From assembly GCF_000577895.1 (NCBI RefSeq), contig NZ_HG917868.1, positions 2,232,001 to 2,296,000 on the forward strand: a stretch of 64,000 bases of DNA, in the 5' to 3' direction. The translations under genes and the position numbers were made by a program. This document shows positions 44,121 to 53,846 of the stretch, piece after piece. The stretch comes from Clostridium bornimense (GTDB taxonomy: Bacteria > Bacillota > Clostridia > Clostridiales > Clostridiaceae). Position 1 is the stretch's first letter; each line of letters starts with the position of its first letter. The notes beneath the pieces are model-generated. The model ran no database searches and was not told the DNA's origin. It saw only the letters and a program-made list of their open reading frames with translations.

Positions 44121-45044
44121 TCAAAACAACCCTTTTACAATTACATAATTATAAAAAGTGTCCTCTTTATCAATATAATTCAACTTATAATTTAATTTAT
44201 GAAATGCGGACATATGTTTAATTTCTTCATATCTATCTTGTGAAAATTTGCTATTTAATTCTCCACTTAATATATGTGGATTAATATTATTGTATCTTGG
44301 TATATTATCCCATATGTCATGATACTTTTCTATTGCCATAGTAAAAAATAAATGAAATAAATAATAATGTTCTACTACATTCTCATTTTTCCAATATTCA
44401 TATAATAAATCCTTCATTAATATTAAGATAGGATTATTGGCTTGCGATGAAATTAACCAGTTGGATGCCGAAACAGTATTTACTCCTCGCATAATAGTCC
44501 TATATACAAACATAGGCGCATCTGTTATATATTCAGGTAAATTATTAGACGTACAAAGAACCGTTGAATCAACCCAAATCCCTCCATATTTCACTAGCAA
44601 ATTAGTCCTTATAACATCTGAAAAGTGAGCAGAAGAAATAATACCTCTTCTCCATTTATCGGTTATATATGAAGGGATCTCAATGTAGTTAAACATATTC
44701 TTTTCAGTTATTACCTTAATATCATAATCACTTATATTAGATACTAATGACTCATAGCATCTCCTTACTAATAATGGTGCATTATCCATACCCTGCAACC
44801 AACAAACCCATACTATTTTTGAACTTTTACCTTCTAAAAAATAATTTTCAGTCGCTCTATCAATAACATATTTATACTTCTTTTTTAACTTTCTATATGC
44901 ACGATCTTCTAATTGCAAACTTATTAATTCCTTATTTCTTATCCACCATAATGGCCAACGATTCCTCAATGCATGCACAATTGTAGGCAATAATATTTTA
45001 TTTTTCATAGATTGTTCTATTTTCTTTAAATACTGCTCATTCAT
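44121..45044 (-). CDS. Capsular polysaccharide synthesis protein, GT32-like
   Basis: The 307-residue product fits the Caps_synth/GT32 family. It has KIVWVCWLQGMDNAPLLVRRCYESL, then the DxD region SAHFSDVIRTNLLVKYGGIWVDSTVLC (split), with the catalytic aspartates in SDVIR and WVDST, and NWLISSQANNPILILMKDLLYEYW. Such enzymes transfer sugars such as galactose or mannose from nucleotide donors with retention. The ribosome binding site is weak. Linkage and sugar unknown. Confidence 0.85.
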   Translation of the reverse strand: MNEQYLKKIEQSMKNKILLPTIVHALRNRWPLWWIRNKELISLQLEDRAYRKLKKKYKYVIDRATENYFLEGKSSKIVWVCWLQGMDNAPLLVRRCYESLVSNISDYDIKVITEKNMFNYIEIPSYITDKWRRGIISSAHFSDVIRTNLLVKYGGIWVDSTVLCTSNNLPEYITDAPMFVYRTIMRGVNTVSASNWLISSQANNPILILMKDLLYEYWKNENVVEHYYLFHLFFTMAIEKYHDIWDNIPRYNNINPHILSGELNSKFSQDRYEEIKHMSAFHKLNYKLNYIDKEDTFYNYVIVKGLF

Positions 45045-45112
45045 ACAATAATCATCTCACTTAAACATATCATCATTATTACTTATAGTCATACAAAGTA
45101 ATAATATTTAAC

Positions 45113-45523
45113 TTATTTTTTTACTTCAGAACTTATTTCTAAATCCTTTTTTATCTTTGTTGTAGATATCTCTTTAGTCCTTGGTAAGTATACTACATTA
45201 GCGCCCTCATCTTTCAAAAAATCAAAATGACCTTTCCAATCATCTCCCATTACAAAAGTATCAATATCATATTTATGAATATCAGTTCTTTTTTGCCCCC
45301 AACCTGTTTCTGGAATCACTAAATCAACATATCTAATTGCTTCAAGCAAATTCTTGCGTTGCTCGTAATTAAAATAGCACTTTTTACTTTTCTCATTCCA
45401 ATTAAATTCATCCGTTGATAAAGCTACAACTAGATAATCACCTAATGATTTTGCTCTACGTAATAAATTTATATGTCCATAATGCAATAAATCAAATGTT
45501 CCATATGTAATAACACGTTTCAT
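45113..45523 (-). CDS. tagD: Glycerol-3-phosphate cytidylyltransferase, copy 2
   Basis: The 136-residue protein reads MKRVITYGTFDLLHYGHINLLRRAKSLG (nucleotidyltransferase HYGH motif), FVMGDDWKGHFDFL and EISTTKIKKDL, and makes CDP-glycerol. It differs from copy 1 (27740-28129) at many positions, including NWNEKSKKCYFNYEQRKNLLEAI, and has seven extra C-terminal residues, so it is an older paralogue, not a recent duplicate. Placed in the capsule operon, it supplies donor for the glycerophosphotransferase at 41475. Confidence 0.95.
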   Translation of the reverse strand: MKRVITYGTFDLLHYGHINLLRRAKSLGDYLVVALSTDEFNWNEKSKKCYFNYEQRKNLLEAIRYVDLVIPETGWGQKRTDIHKYDIDTFVMGDDWKGHFDFLKDEGANVVYLPRTKEISTTKIKKDLEISSEVKK

Positions 45524-45554
45524 AAAATCTCCTCCATTACAATGCTTTATATTA

Positions 45555-46475
45555 TTATTGTTTTCTCCCTATACCATCTATTATAGTCTTAATAAAATTC
45601 AAACTTCTTTTATATTTACATATCTTTTCAAACTCATCTTTTTTAGTAAGTTTACTAATAATGACCATTGGAGTATCTCTTAGTAATAATATTAAACCTC
45701 TCCTAAACATTAAATAGATGCATTGCATCTTACTTCCTTCGTTAAGACTATATTCTGCAGAACTTACTCCTTCTAATATCAATCTATTCATTACGTATTC
45801 TTTATTAACTTTATTATTATGTACTGTATGATCCACACTAGCATTAGCAATATAATATACTTCATATCCTTTTTTAACTATTCTATTATATAAATCACTT
45901 TCTTCCCCTAAGTATAATTTATCACCCTGTATACCTAAGTTAATATTAAATTTACCAACCTCATCAAAAACTTCTCGTTTAAAAATCATATTTGCACCTA
46001 TTGGCATTTCTCCTCTTTTTAGTACTCTATCTTCATCCCCATATAATGTTTCACCTACTATAGATGAAAAAGCTTTTGAAAACCATTTTGGCTTCTCAAT
46101 AGTCCAAATAGGATTAATTTTTCCTGCAGCAAAAACAACTTCTGGATTAACACTATAGAATTCTTTAATAGCTTGCAAATATCCTTTAGATATTTGAGTA
46201 TCATCATCTAAAAAAATAATTATATTTCCTTTTGATACATCTATTCCTTTATTACGCGCAAAAGATAATCCTATATTTTCCTCAAGGAAATATTTAATAT
46301 TTAGTCCTTTATTAATATAGTTATAAACAGTATCTTTTGTATTATCCTTGGAATTATTGTCTATAATAATTACTTCATATTTTTCCTTCGGATAGTTATT
46401 TCTAATTATGCTCTCTATACACTTATTCAATACTTCACTTCTATTATAAGTGCACACAACTACACTAATATACAT
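45555..46475 (-). CDS. GT2 family glycosyltransferase
   Basis: The 306-residue GT-A enzyme begins ISVVVCTYNRSEVLNKCIESI and has VIIDNNSKDNT, FARNKGIDVSKGNIIIFLDDDTQIS (the DDD metal site) and GEMPIGANMIFKREVFDEVG, followed by a GEESDLYNRIVKKGYEVYY block (the catalytic ED). It lacks a membrane anchor. It starts 4 bases after the acyltransferase stop. Adds one sugar of the capsule unit; specificity unknown. Confidence 0.9.
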   Translation of the reverse strand: MYISVVVCTYNRSEVLNKCIESIIRNNYPKEKYEVIIIDNNSKDNTKDTVYNYINKGLNIKYFLEENIGLSFARNKGIDVSKGNIIIFLDDDTQISKGYLQAIKEFYSVNPEVVFAAGKINPIWTIEKPKWFSKAFSSIVGETLYGDEDRVLKRGEMPIGANMIFKREVFDEVGKFNINLGIQGDKLYLGEESDLYNRIVKKGYEVYYIANASVDHTVHNNKVNKEYVMNRLILEGVSSAEYSLNEGSKMQCIYLMFRRGLILLLRDTPMVIISKLTKKDEFEKICKYKRSLNFIKTIIDGIGRKQ

Positions 46476-46479
46476 TCTA

Positions 46480-47187
46480 TTAGTCCTCCAAACTTCCTAT
46501 TCTACTCTTTATGATTCTCACTGGATTTCCTACTGATATTGTATTGTCAGGTATATCTTTATTTACAAGTGTATTTGCTCCAATTACACACCCATCTCCA
46601 ACTGTGACTCCATCCAAAAATACAACACCTGAACCAATCCAACAATTACTACCTATCTTAATACCTTTATTTGTTACCCCTTGTTCTCTAATCAATTTAT
46701 TTGAATCATTAAAATTATGATTTTCTGAATGAAATCGAACATTTTGTCCCATTATTACGTCATTTCCTATTTCAATTCCTCCAGCTGCACCAAAAAAACA
46801 ATTTTCTCCAAAACCACAATTGTTACCAATCTTCAAACCCTTACCAATTTTTTTTATTGAGCCTGTACATAGAATTCTGCTATTATCGCCTATTCTAACA
46901 TTATTCCCCAATATAACTCCCTCCTTTGAAAATGCATCAATCACAACATTATTTCCAATATTTACGCCTTTCCCAAAGTTCATCTTTCTTTTCATCTTCA
47001 ACTTGACTTTCGATCCAATAAAAATGAAATGGCTTCTCTTTTTTATTGATATACCTTTTATATTTCCTCTAATTAGATTTTTTGACATATCCATGATTAA
47101 TTCGAGTAAATATATTAAATCAATATCCTTATCTAAAGAGAAATCCTCTCCCTTTATTTGTTTTATAAAATACTCTATTAATTTCAT
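46480..47187 (-). CDS. Left-handed beta-helix acyltransferase
   Basis: The 235-residue product has an N-terminal helical part and then hexapeptide repeats of the LbH type from about residue 70 (VNIGNNVVIDAF, VILGNNVRIGDNSRI, LKIGNNCGFGENCFF, IEIGNDVIMGQNVRF), then HSENHNFND, IKIGSNCWIGSGVVFLDGVTVGDGCVIGANTLV and the end motif GNPVRIIK. This matches WbbJ/maltose acetyltransferase-like O-acetyltransferases using acetyl-CoA. The histidine in SENH is the likely catalytic base. Its ATG overlaps the stop of the GT4 gene by 4 bases. Probably acetylates a capsule sugar. Confidence 0.88.
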   Translation of the reverse strand: MKLIEYFIKQIKGEDFSLDKDIDLIYLLELIMDMSKNLIRGNIKGISIKKRSHFIFIGSKVKLKMKRKMNFGKGVNIGNNVVIDAFSKEGVILGNNVRIGDNSRILCTGSIKKIGKGLKIGNNCGFGENCFFGAAGGIEIGNDVIMGQNVRFHSENHNFNDSNKLIREQGVTNKGIKIGSNCWIGSGVVFLDGVTVGDGCVIGANTLVNKDIPDNTISVGNPVRIIKSRIGSLED

Positions 47188-48560
47188 ATTTTATCACCTA
47201 TAATATTTTCATAAATATTTTTTATTCTTAAACAATGTGACTCTATACTCCATGTAAATTCATCTTTCAAAATATTATTGTTCATATTCCTTAATATATT
47301 CCTATCTTTAAAAACATTTATAATAGTATCTTTAAGTTCATCTCTTAAAGGCGATACTATTATCCCCTTACTTGTTGCACTTTTACCTAATAAATCTTTA
47401 CTTCCTACTTTATTAGTAACTATTACTGGTATACCATAACTTAATGCTTCTAATGTTACAAAACCAAAAGTTTCATTCCATATACTCGGTACTAATAAAA
47501 TATCTGTATTATCAAATATATATTTTAAATCCTTATATTCATACTTACCATTTATATTTATATTTTTTACTTCATTCCAACTTCTTTTTTCATCACCATA
47601 AACATTCAATTCTATGTCACTATATAACTCTTTCTCAAGTTCTTTCATAACATCTTCCAAAAGATAAAATCCTTTATATTCTTTACATGGTCCTAAATAT
47701 GTAAGCTTTAATTTCTTACCACTATAATTTCTTTTTTTTCTATTATCCTTTATATCACTATGTGTTATAGTAACTACTTCTCCATTACACTCTATATAAC
47801 TTTTATATATTTCTCTAGCAACGCTACTATTAAATAAAAACCAATCTACTAGACTAAATATTGAATTATAATATTCTATGAGCCTCTTATACTTTTCATC
47901 ATTCAATTTATATATATTATTCGTATCATCAATCTCGGTATTTTTTTCGTGAGATTTTATTAAGGATAGTTTCCTATTAAAAAAAGTAATAATTCCTTTA
48001 TTCTTTGCAAATCTATATAAAGGTGATTGTAAAATTTTTATAACTTTCGTGCTGCTTCCATGAGCATTACATATTCTACACTTATCTAATTCTCTTCTTT
48101 CGCACAATTTACCGTTATAATCAATGAAACTAACTTTTGTACATAATCCAAAATAATCATGTGTTGTGTATACTATTTTTAAATTTAATTCTTTACATGC
48201 TTCCAAGAACTCTACAAATAAACCCATTATTGTATGAATATGTACTATTTCTATTTTTGTATTTTGTAGAAATTTTACAAAAACCTCTTTATTGCTTTTT
48301 TTCATAAACATATCTAAATCTTTAGTTCCTTTCATTAAAGGAACTGATAGAGGATTAATTATTTCATAAACATTTATATTTTTGTGTCTAGAATAATACC
48401 TTATCTTCGGTTCATTATCTATCATTTTAATCTCGCCTGGAAATAATAAATATACTTGATCTCCTTGATTTGTTTGTTCTAGCATTAAATCATATGAATA
48501 TTTTGTTAATCCTCCTGTTCTATATGGAGGTAATCCTAATGAATAATGTAGTATTCTCAT
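47184..48560 (-). CDS. GT4 family glycosyltransferase
   Basis: The 458-residue GT-B enzyme begins MRILHYSLGLPPYRTGGLTKYS, has VHIHTIMGLFVEFLEA, TTHDYFGLCTKVSFID with a CxxC pair (RICNAHG), KLTYLGPCKEYKGFYLLEDVM, and LVPSIWNETFGFVTLEALSYGIPVIVTNKVGS, the family 4 E-x7-E region. The cysteine-rich insert after THDYFGLC is seen in a subset of capsule GT4 enzymes. It overlaps the next gene by 4 bases. Sugar unknown. Confidence 0.88.
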   Translation of the reverse strand: MRILHYSLGLPPYRTGGLTKYSYDLMLEQTNQGDQVYLLFPGEIKMIDNEPKIRYYSRHKNINVYEIINPLSVPLMKGTKDLDMFMKKSNKEVFVKFLQNTKIEIVHIHTIMGLFVEFLEACKELNLKIVYTTHDYFGLCTKVSFIDYNGKLCERRELDKCRICNAHGSSTKVIKILQSPLYRFAKNKGIITFFNRKLSLIKSHEKNTEIDDTNNIYKLNDEKYKRLIEYYNSIFSLVDWFLFNSSVAREIYKSYIECNGEVVTITHSDIKDNRKKRNYSGKKLKLTYLGPCKEYKGFYLLEDVMKELEKELYSDIELNVYGDEKRSWNEVKNININGKYEYKDLKYIFDNTDILLVPSIWNETFGFVTLEALSYGIPVIVTNKVGSKDLLGKSATSKGIIVSPLRDELKDTIINVFKDRNILRNMNNNILKDEFTWSIESHCLRIKNIYENIIGDKI

Positions 48561-48596
48561 ATTAATCTCCTATCTAGTGTGCTAAAATTTCAAAAA

Positions 48597-49751
48597 TCAT
48601 TCCATAAACACTTTTTCATAATCATGAATTATTAATTCCCATTCGTACCTTGTTTCTATAATAAGTTTTGCTTTCTCACCTATTTTTTTTAAACTTACAT
48701 AATCTAAAAACTCTAATTCATTAATTTTATTACATAAATCTCCACTTTTCTTACTGAAATACGCTGCTCCATCTTCTCCAACTTCCCTATTAAACCCAAC
48801 ATCAAGTAAAATATTTAAATCAGTTGTAGCAAGCGCTTCCAATAAAGAAGGATTAGTACCTCCAACTTCATGTCCATGAAAATATCCATATGCATTTTCT
48901 CTAATCTTTTTAAGTAATTCTTGATCATATACTGTTCCTACAAATTTAATTCTTCTATCTTTTTCAAATCCTGTTTTCTCTTTAAGCTTTTCATAGAATT
49001 TGTTTTTCTCCACATTTGTTATTAATACAAAGTCTTTTTTGGTATTCGACTTCATAAATTCTGTTATCATTATTTCGTAATTATTTTCTGGTACAAATCT
49101 ACCTACTACAAGATAATATTCCTTTGCTCTTATTCCTTTTTCTTTATACCATTTTAACAGTTTAGAATCATTATCTTCTAAAATAGATTTTTTCGTATCT
49201 GCACCATACGCTATAAAAGTAGTTTTAGGATTATATTTTTTATAATCTTCTTTAATATATTTTTCAATATTTTTAGAATCACATACTAATAAATCAGCAT
49301 GCTTTACCATTAATCTTTCAGATAATTTCCAATATTTTTTTATTGCCCAATTCCACTTCCCACGTTTCCATTCATGTCCATCAGGATTAACAAATAATGT
49401 TCCTCCTAATTTTTTTAACCTTTTTTTGTACTGTCCTATAAATGGGCCAATCCTGCAAGCTAATATGTAGATAATTGGATTTTCTATATTATTTTCTTTT
49501 ATATATCTAATACATTCCTTCATTGCTTTTATATCATAATAAACAGCTTTTGCCGGACCAATATTAGGTACATTTATATTAAAACATCTTGCACCATTAT
49601 GAGAAAATTCTTTTGTATCCTTCGCCATGCATGCAACATGATATTTAATTTCTTTACTTTGTTGTTTTTCTGTTAACTTATCTACAAAGGTCTCAAACCC
49701 ACCATATTTTGCTGGTATACCTTTTGATCCTATAATAAATACATTTTTCAT
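48597..49751 (-). CDS. DUF1972/GT4 glycosyltransferase, rhamnosyltransferase-like
   Basis: The 384-residue enzyme opens NVFIIGSKGIPAKYGGFETFVDKLTE, the DUF1972 signature seen in Cps2T-type beta-1,4-rhamnosyltransferases of streptococcal capsules. YFLVVGRFVPENNYEIMI-type YYLVVGRFVPENNYE, GTVYDQELLKKIRENAYGYFHGHEVGGTNPSLLEALATTDL give the GT-B nucleotide-binding half. If rhamnose is the substrate, the RmlD gene at 10352 would make its donor. It is the second gene after the priming transferase. Confidence 0.86.
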   Translation of the reverse strand: MKNVFIIGSKGIPAKYGGFETFVDKLTEKQQSKEIKYHVACMAKDTKEFSHNGARCFNINVPNIGPAKAVYYDIKAMKECIRYIKENNIENPIIYILACRIGPFIGQYKKRLKKLGGTLFVNPDGHEWKRGKWNWAIKKYWKLSERLMVKHADLLVCDSKNIEKYIKEDYKKYNPKTTFIAYGADTKKSILEDNDSKLLKWYKEKGIRAKEYYLVVGRFVPENNYEIMITEFMKSNTKKDFVLITNVEKNKFYEKLKEKTGFEKDRRIKFVGTVYDQELLKKIRENAYGYFHGHEVGGTNPSLLEALATTDLNILLDVGFNREVGEDGAAYFSKKSGDLCNKINELEFLDYVSLKKIGEKAKLIIETRYEWELIIHDYEKVFME

Positions 49752-49801
49752 GAAATAAACCCCTTTATAACTTCGAATTATAAATTTTCATTAATAAAAA
49801 T

Positions 49802-50470
49802 TCATGATGCATTCTCATCACCAAATAATACAAAAAACGTCTTAAATATAAGATTTATATCTACCCAAAAGCTTCTCTCTTCTACATACTTTATGTCTAG
49901 TTTCATCCACTCTTCAAAATCTATACTATTTCTTCCTGACACCTGCCAAAAACAAGTAAGTCCCGGCTTTACATCAAGACGCTTTTTCATCCATGGTTTA
50001 AACTTTTTTACTTCCTTTGGGAGACTTGGTCTTGGCCCCACAAGAGACATATCGCCCTTTATAACATTGATAAGTTGTGGCAACTCATCAATACTTGTTT
50101 TTCTTATAAAACGCCCAACTCTCGTTACCCTAGGATCATCTTTCATCTTAAACATGGGACCAGACATCTCATTCTTTTTCATAAGATCTTTTTTTAACTC
50201 CTCTGCATCTTCTACCATGCTTCGAAACTTGTACATTTTAAACTCTCTACCCTTGAGTCCTATTCTCTTCTGCGAAAAAATAACAGGCCCCTTTGACTCT
50301 ATTTTTATCGCTATAGCCACTATTAATAAAATAGGGCATAATAATACTAATCCTACAGTAGACCCCAAAATGTCTATAGCTCTTTTAGAGAATATGTAGA
50401 ATATACTAACTTTTTTCTTTTCTTCTTTCAAGTTGCTATTTACCATATCCATCTGCTTTACGCCCCCCAT
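49802..50470 (-). CDS. Priming undecaprenyl-phosphate sugar phosphotransferase, copy 1
   Basis: The enzyme moves a sugar-1-phosphate to undecaprenyl phosphate, the first step of capsule unit assembly. The 222-residue product has one membrane segment (about 29-55), then ESKGPVIFSQKRIGLKGREFKMYKFRSM, KMKDDPRVTRVGRFIRKTSIDELPQLINVIKGDMSLVGPRPSLP and KPGLTCFWQVSGRNSIDFEEWMKLD, all bacterial sugar transferase (PF02397-type) motifs. It ends FFVLFGDENAS. A second enzyme at 55206 is very close. An ATG at 50452 may be the real start. It is co-transcribed with the kinase upstream. Confidence 0.93.
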   Translation of the reverse strand: MGGVKQMDMVNSNLKEEKKKVSIFYIFSKRAIDILGSTVGLVLLCPILLIVAIAIKIESKGPVIFSQKRIGLKGREFKMYKFRSMVEDAEELKKDLMKKNEMSGPMFKMKDDPRVTRVGRFIRKTSIDELPQLINVIKGDMSLVGPRPSLPKEVKKFKPWMKKRLDVKPGLTCFWQVSGRNSIDFEEWMKLDIKYVEERSFWVDINLIFKTFFVLFGDENAS

Positions 50471-50534
50471 TTTTTTACTTTTGTTAACTTAATAAAAACC
50501 TCTTCTCAATACCCTCTCACTTATCCACTATTAA

Positions 50535-51890
50535 TTATTCACCATAATAATAATATGTTTTATTTTTTCTATCTTCTGCTCCATTTAAAATTCCACCAAT
50601 AACATTGGCATTTACCTTATTTAAAAGATTAATTGCATTTTCTGTAGCTTCCTTTTTAGTTTCTCCTGCCTTTATTACCAGTAATGTTCCATCTGCTCTA
50701 GTACTTAAAATCTGAGCATCAGCAACAGCTTGTACAGGAGGAGTATCTAAAATAATATAATCTACAACTTCTTTTAATCTATCTAATAATTCCTTCATAG
50801 TCTTTGATCCAAGCATCTCTGAAGGGTTTGGTGGTATTTTTCCTGCTGTTAATATAAGAAGATTCTTATTATATTTATGAGCAGCTTCCATTATATCCAC
50901 CTTTCCAATAAGTACATCGGAAAGTCCCTTGTCATTTGAAATATGGAATTTCTTATGAACTGTAGGCTTTCTCATATCACAGTCAATAAGAATAACCTTT
51001 GCTTCACCCTCTGCCAAAGCAAGCGCTAGATTTCCAGTAGTAGTAGATTTTCCTTCTCCAGGAGTTGAACTAGTTACTACCATAACTCTATGTTTTTCAT
51101 CAAAAGACGAATATTGAATATTTGTCTTAAGCGTTCTATAGCTTTCTGATGCAACAGCCTTAGGATCATCTTCTACTACAAAATACTTCTTTCCTGGTTT
51201 AGAACTATTGCTCATCTGTGGTATAACACCCATAACTGGAATATTTAAAGCTCCTTCTACAGATTCCTTAGTTTTAAAAGTATTATCAAGATATTCTAAT
51301 AAGAAAGTTAATCCTACCCCTACCATAAGCCCTAAAAGAAAAGCGATTGCAATATTCATAACCTTATTAGGTGCTACAGGATCCTTCGGTACTCTTACCT
51401 CTCTTATAACTTTTACATTTCCATTAGGCACTAGTTCATTAGCTTGAAAAATAAACTCATTATTTATTCCATTTAAAATTTCAGCTATTTCCTTAGGCTT
51501 TTTTCCTTGAAGCTTTATCTCTAAAATTTGAGTATCTGTTAAAGGATTTACTGTTAAAGAATCTAAAATCTCTTCTGCTGTCATTGTAGTATTTACTTCT
51601 CTTATTGCTTTTTCAATAAGTTCATCATTTTTAATCATCTCTGCATATGTTTTTAATAATTTTTGATACATCTGAATATCATTATTATCATAAGTTGAAT
51701 TTTGTGATTCTTCTTTTCCTATAAATAATTTTGTTCCAGCTTCATAAGTTGGTTTTATAACAAAAAAGCTTAAAACCCCTGCTACTACTGAAAATATTAA
51801 AGTTATTAAAGCTATCATTTTCCATCTCTTTTGTAGAGCTTCCATTATTTCAGAAATGCTAATTTCCTTCTCTAGTATTTCTTGTTCCAA
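50535..51890 (-). CDS. Wzc-like capsule co-polymerase and tyrosine autokinase, copy 1
   Basis: The protein joins a Wzz chain-length domain (two membrane segments, about residues 28-48 and 180-200 with the P-rich PNKVMNI block) and a CpsD-type BY-kinase domain: Walker A GEGKST, Walker A' LIDCDMRKP, Walker B IILDTPPV. The C terminus ends in a four-tyrosine run, the autophosphorylation cluster. Autokinase cycling sets polymer length and export. I place the start at the TTG at 51890, 8 bases from AGAGGAG; the ATG at 51911 has no such site. In other Gram-positives these two domains are usually separate proteins. Confidence 0.92.
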   Translation of the reverse strand: MEQEILEKEISISEIMEALQKRWKMIALITLIFSVVAGVLSFFVIKPTYEAGTKLFIGKEESQNSTYDNNDIQMYQKLLKTYAEMIKNDELIEKAIREVNTTMTAEEILDSLTVNPLTDTQILEIKLQGKKPKEIAEILNGINNEFIFQANELVPNGNVKVIREVRVPKDPVAPNKVMNIAIAFLLGLMVGVGLTFLLEYLDNTFKTKESVEGALNIPVMGVIPQMSNSSKPGKKYFVVEDDPKAVASESYRTLKTNIQYSSFDEKHRVMVVTSSTPGEGKSTTTGNLALALAEGEAKVILIDCDMRKPTVHKKFHISNDKGLSDVLIGKVDIMEAAHKYNKNLLILTAGKIPPNPSEMLGSKTMKELLDRLKEVVDYIILDTPPVQAVADAQILSTRADGTLLVIKAGETKKEATENAINLLNKVNANVIGGILNGAEDRKNKTYYYYGE

Positions 51891-51974
51891 ATTTTTCACT
51901 CCTCTGACCATCTTTTTACTTAAAAGTATTTTTATCGGTACTATTAAGTTTTTTACCTTTTTTACGACAATGAC

Positions 51975-51983
51975 ATTATAGCA
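51975..51983 (-). promoter_or_regulatory. Extended -10 promoter of the main capsule operon
   Basis: TGCTATAAT reads on the minus strand about 85 bases before the kinase start; no good -35 seen. It would drive the kinase, priming transferase and the genes down to 39378. Confidence 0.5.
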
Positions 51984-51989
51984 TAATCA

Positions 51990-52265
51990 CAAAGAGTTTT
52001 TCGACTTGGAAAATTATCCTTGGATTTTCTTGTTTACATTATTATTTGCTTTTTAATTATTGTATTAAAATAATATAATAATTAATTCTATTTTATTTTA
52101 ATTTTGTAATATATTTTTACAATTATATTTTTATTTATATTAAATTCAAAAAAATTTTTTTATAGCAATAACTTTTTATCTTTTATTGTCGATATTTTTT
52201 CTATAAAATATTAATAATACTATCTTATATAAAATTAATAATGTAATTTTATATACATATTTTAC
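51990..52265. other. AT-rich gap without gene
   Basis: This stretch between the capsule operon promoter and the second kinase gene is almost wholly A and T. I saw no coding frame, repeat or clear terminator in it. Confidence 0.5.
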
Positions 52266-53594
52266 TTATTGTACATATTTTTTATTATTTACTTCTACAT
52301 ACTTTAATACTATACCTAGGATATTCCCCTTTACCTTATTTAAAAGATCTATAGTATTTAGTACTTCTTTAGCCTTTGTTTCTCCTGATTTAACAACTAA
52401 AATCGTTCCATCACACCGAGTACTTAAAATTTGTGCATCTGTAACCGCTTGTACTGGCGGTGAATCAATGATAACATAATCTACTACATCTTTAAGTCTC
52501 CTTACCATTCTTTCCATAGCTCTCGATGATAACATCTCCGATGGATTCTCTATGGAATTTCCTGATGTTATTATAAGAAGATTTTTATTGTATCTGTATG
52601 CTACATCCATAATATCGCATTTTCCTATTAATATATCTGACAAACCACCTTTTCTAGATATATTAAGTTTCTTATGAATACTTGGTTTCCTCATATCACA
52701 ATCAATAAGTACTACTTTTGCTTCCTCCGCCAAAGCTAATGCTAAGTTTATAGACACTGTAGATTTTCCTTCTCCTGAAACAGCACTTGTAACTTGGAAT
52801 ACTCTATGATATTTCTCAAAAGAAGTATATTTTAAGTTTGTTCTCAATCTCCTATATTCTTCTGATATAACCGATTTTGGATTTTTATCCACTTCGAATA
52901 TATCAGTATCTTTATAATTTTTAGGTATCATTCCTAATACAGGTATACCTAATTTTCCTTCAACTTCTTCTTTTGTCTCTATACAACTGCCTTTAAATTC
53001 TTTTATAAATACAATAATGCCTGATAAAAGTACTCCTGATAAAATACCAATAACAATATTAATCTCTATATTAGGACTTATCTGATTTTGTGGTTCTTTA
53101 GCATTTCTAATAACTTGCACATTTCCATTAGGAACTACAGTTTTCGCTGTAGCTACAAATTCTTCTGTAATAGATGCTAATATCTCATATATTTCCCTTT
53201 TGTCTTCACCTTCTAGAGTAACCTGTAATATTTGCGTATCATTTATTGCATCTACTGATAAATTTGAAAGAACTTCTGCTGGCTCTATCTTGCTATCTAT
53301 CTTGGATAAAGATCTTTCTACTAAATCTTCTGTCTTTATTATTTCAACATAAGTTTTCATTAAACTTTGATACATTACTATATCATTATTACTATAGTTT
53401 CCATCTTCATCTATTGACTTTCCTATAAACATCTTCACATTACATTGATAAACCGGCTGTAAAACAAACAAATTCAAAATAATTGTCAACAAAGTAAGGA
53501 AACTCGTCACAAAAATCACAATTTTCCATCGGGTTCTTATAATTCTTACTAACCGAATTATATTTACTGGTTTCTCTACCAAAGCTTCACTCAT
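52266..53594 (-). CDS. Wzc-like capsule co-polymerase/autokinase, copy 2, lacking the tyrosine cluster
   Basis: Same layout as copy 1: Wzz domain with membrane segments near residues 28-48 and 175-195, then Walker A GEGKST, Walker A' LIDCDMRKPSIHKKL and Walker B YVIIDSPPV. It ends LKYVEVNNKKYVQ, with isolated tyrosines only and no C-terminal Tyr cluster, so the usual autophosphorylation target is missing. The start is the ATG at 53594 (GGGAGG 5 bases upstream); the GTG one codon before is too close. It is a single gene with its own promoter. It may be a regulator or a substitute without the phosphorylation switch. Confidence 0.9.
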   Translation of the reverse strand: MSEALVEKPVNIIRLVRIIRTRWKIVIFVTSFLTLLTIILNLFVLQPVYQCNVKMFIGKSIDEDGNYSNNDIVMYQSLMKTYVEIIKTEDLVERSLSKIDSKIEPAEVLSNLSVDAINDTQILQVTLEGEDKREIYEILASITEEFVATAKTVVPNGNVQVIRNAKEPQNQISPNIEINIVIGILSGVLLSGIIVFIKEFKGSCIETKEEVEGKLGIPVLGMIPKNYKDTDIFEVDKNPKSVISEEYRRLRTNLKYTSFEKYHRVFQVTSAVSGEGKSTVSINLALALAEEAKVVLIDCDMRKPSIHKKLNISRKGGLSDILIGKCDIMDVAYRYNKNLLIITSGNSIENPSEMLSSRAMERMVRRLKDVVDYVIIDSPPVQAVTDAQILSTRCDGTILVVKSGETKAKEVLNTIDLLNKVKGNILGIVLKYVEVNNKKYVQ

Positions 53595-53642
53595 CACACC
53601 CTCCCAATCTCTTAATATTTGTATATTTTGAAATTTATAGAT

Positions 53643-53651
53643 ATTATAGCA
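53643..53651 (-). promoter_or_regulatory. Extended -10 promoter of kinase copy 2
   Basis: TGCTATAAT on the minus strand, about 50 bases before the start; -35 poor. Confidence 0.5.
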
Positions 53652-53846
53652 CCTTATTGGTAATTTGTATATATTTGTACAACTTCTCCTTTATTGGTGT
53701 TCTTTTCCATTTTTTCTCTTTTTTTAAACATAACCGCTGTACTATATTTAAATAATTGTATTTATATGGAATTTTCTTTCTTTTTTCACTTCTCATTAAT
53801 AGTTTTATTTACTGTATTTAATAGAAGTTATGAAAATATCAGTTTA

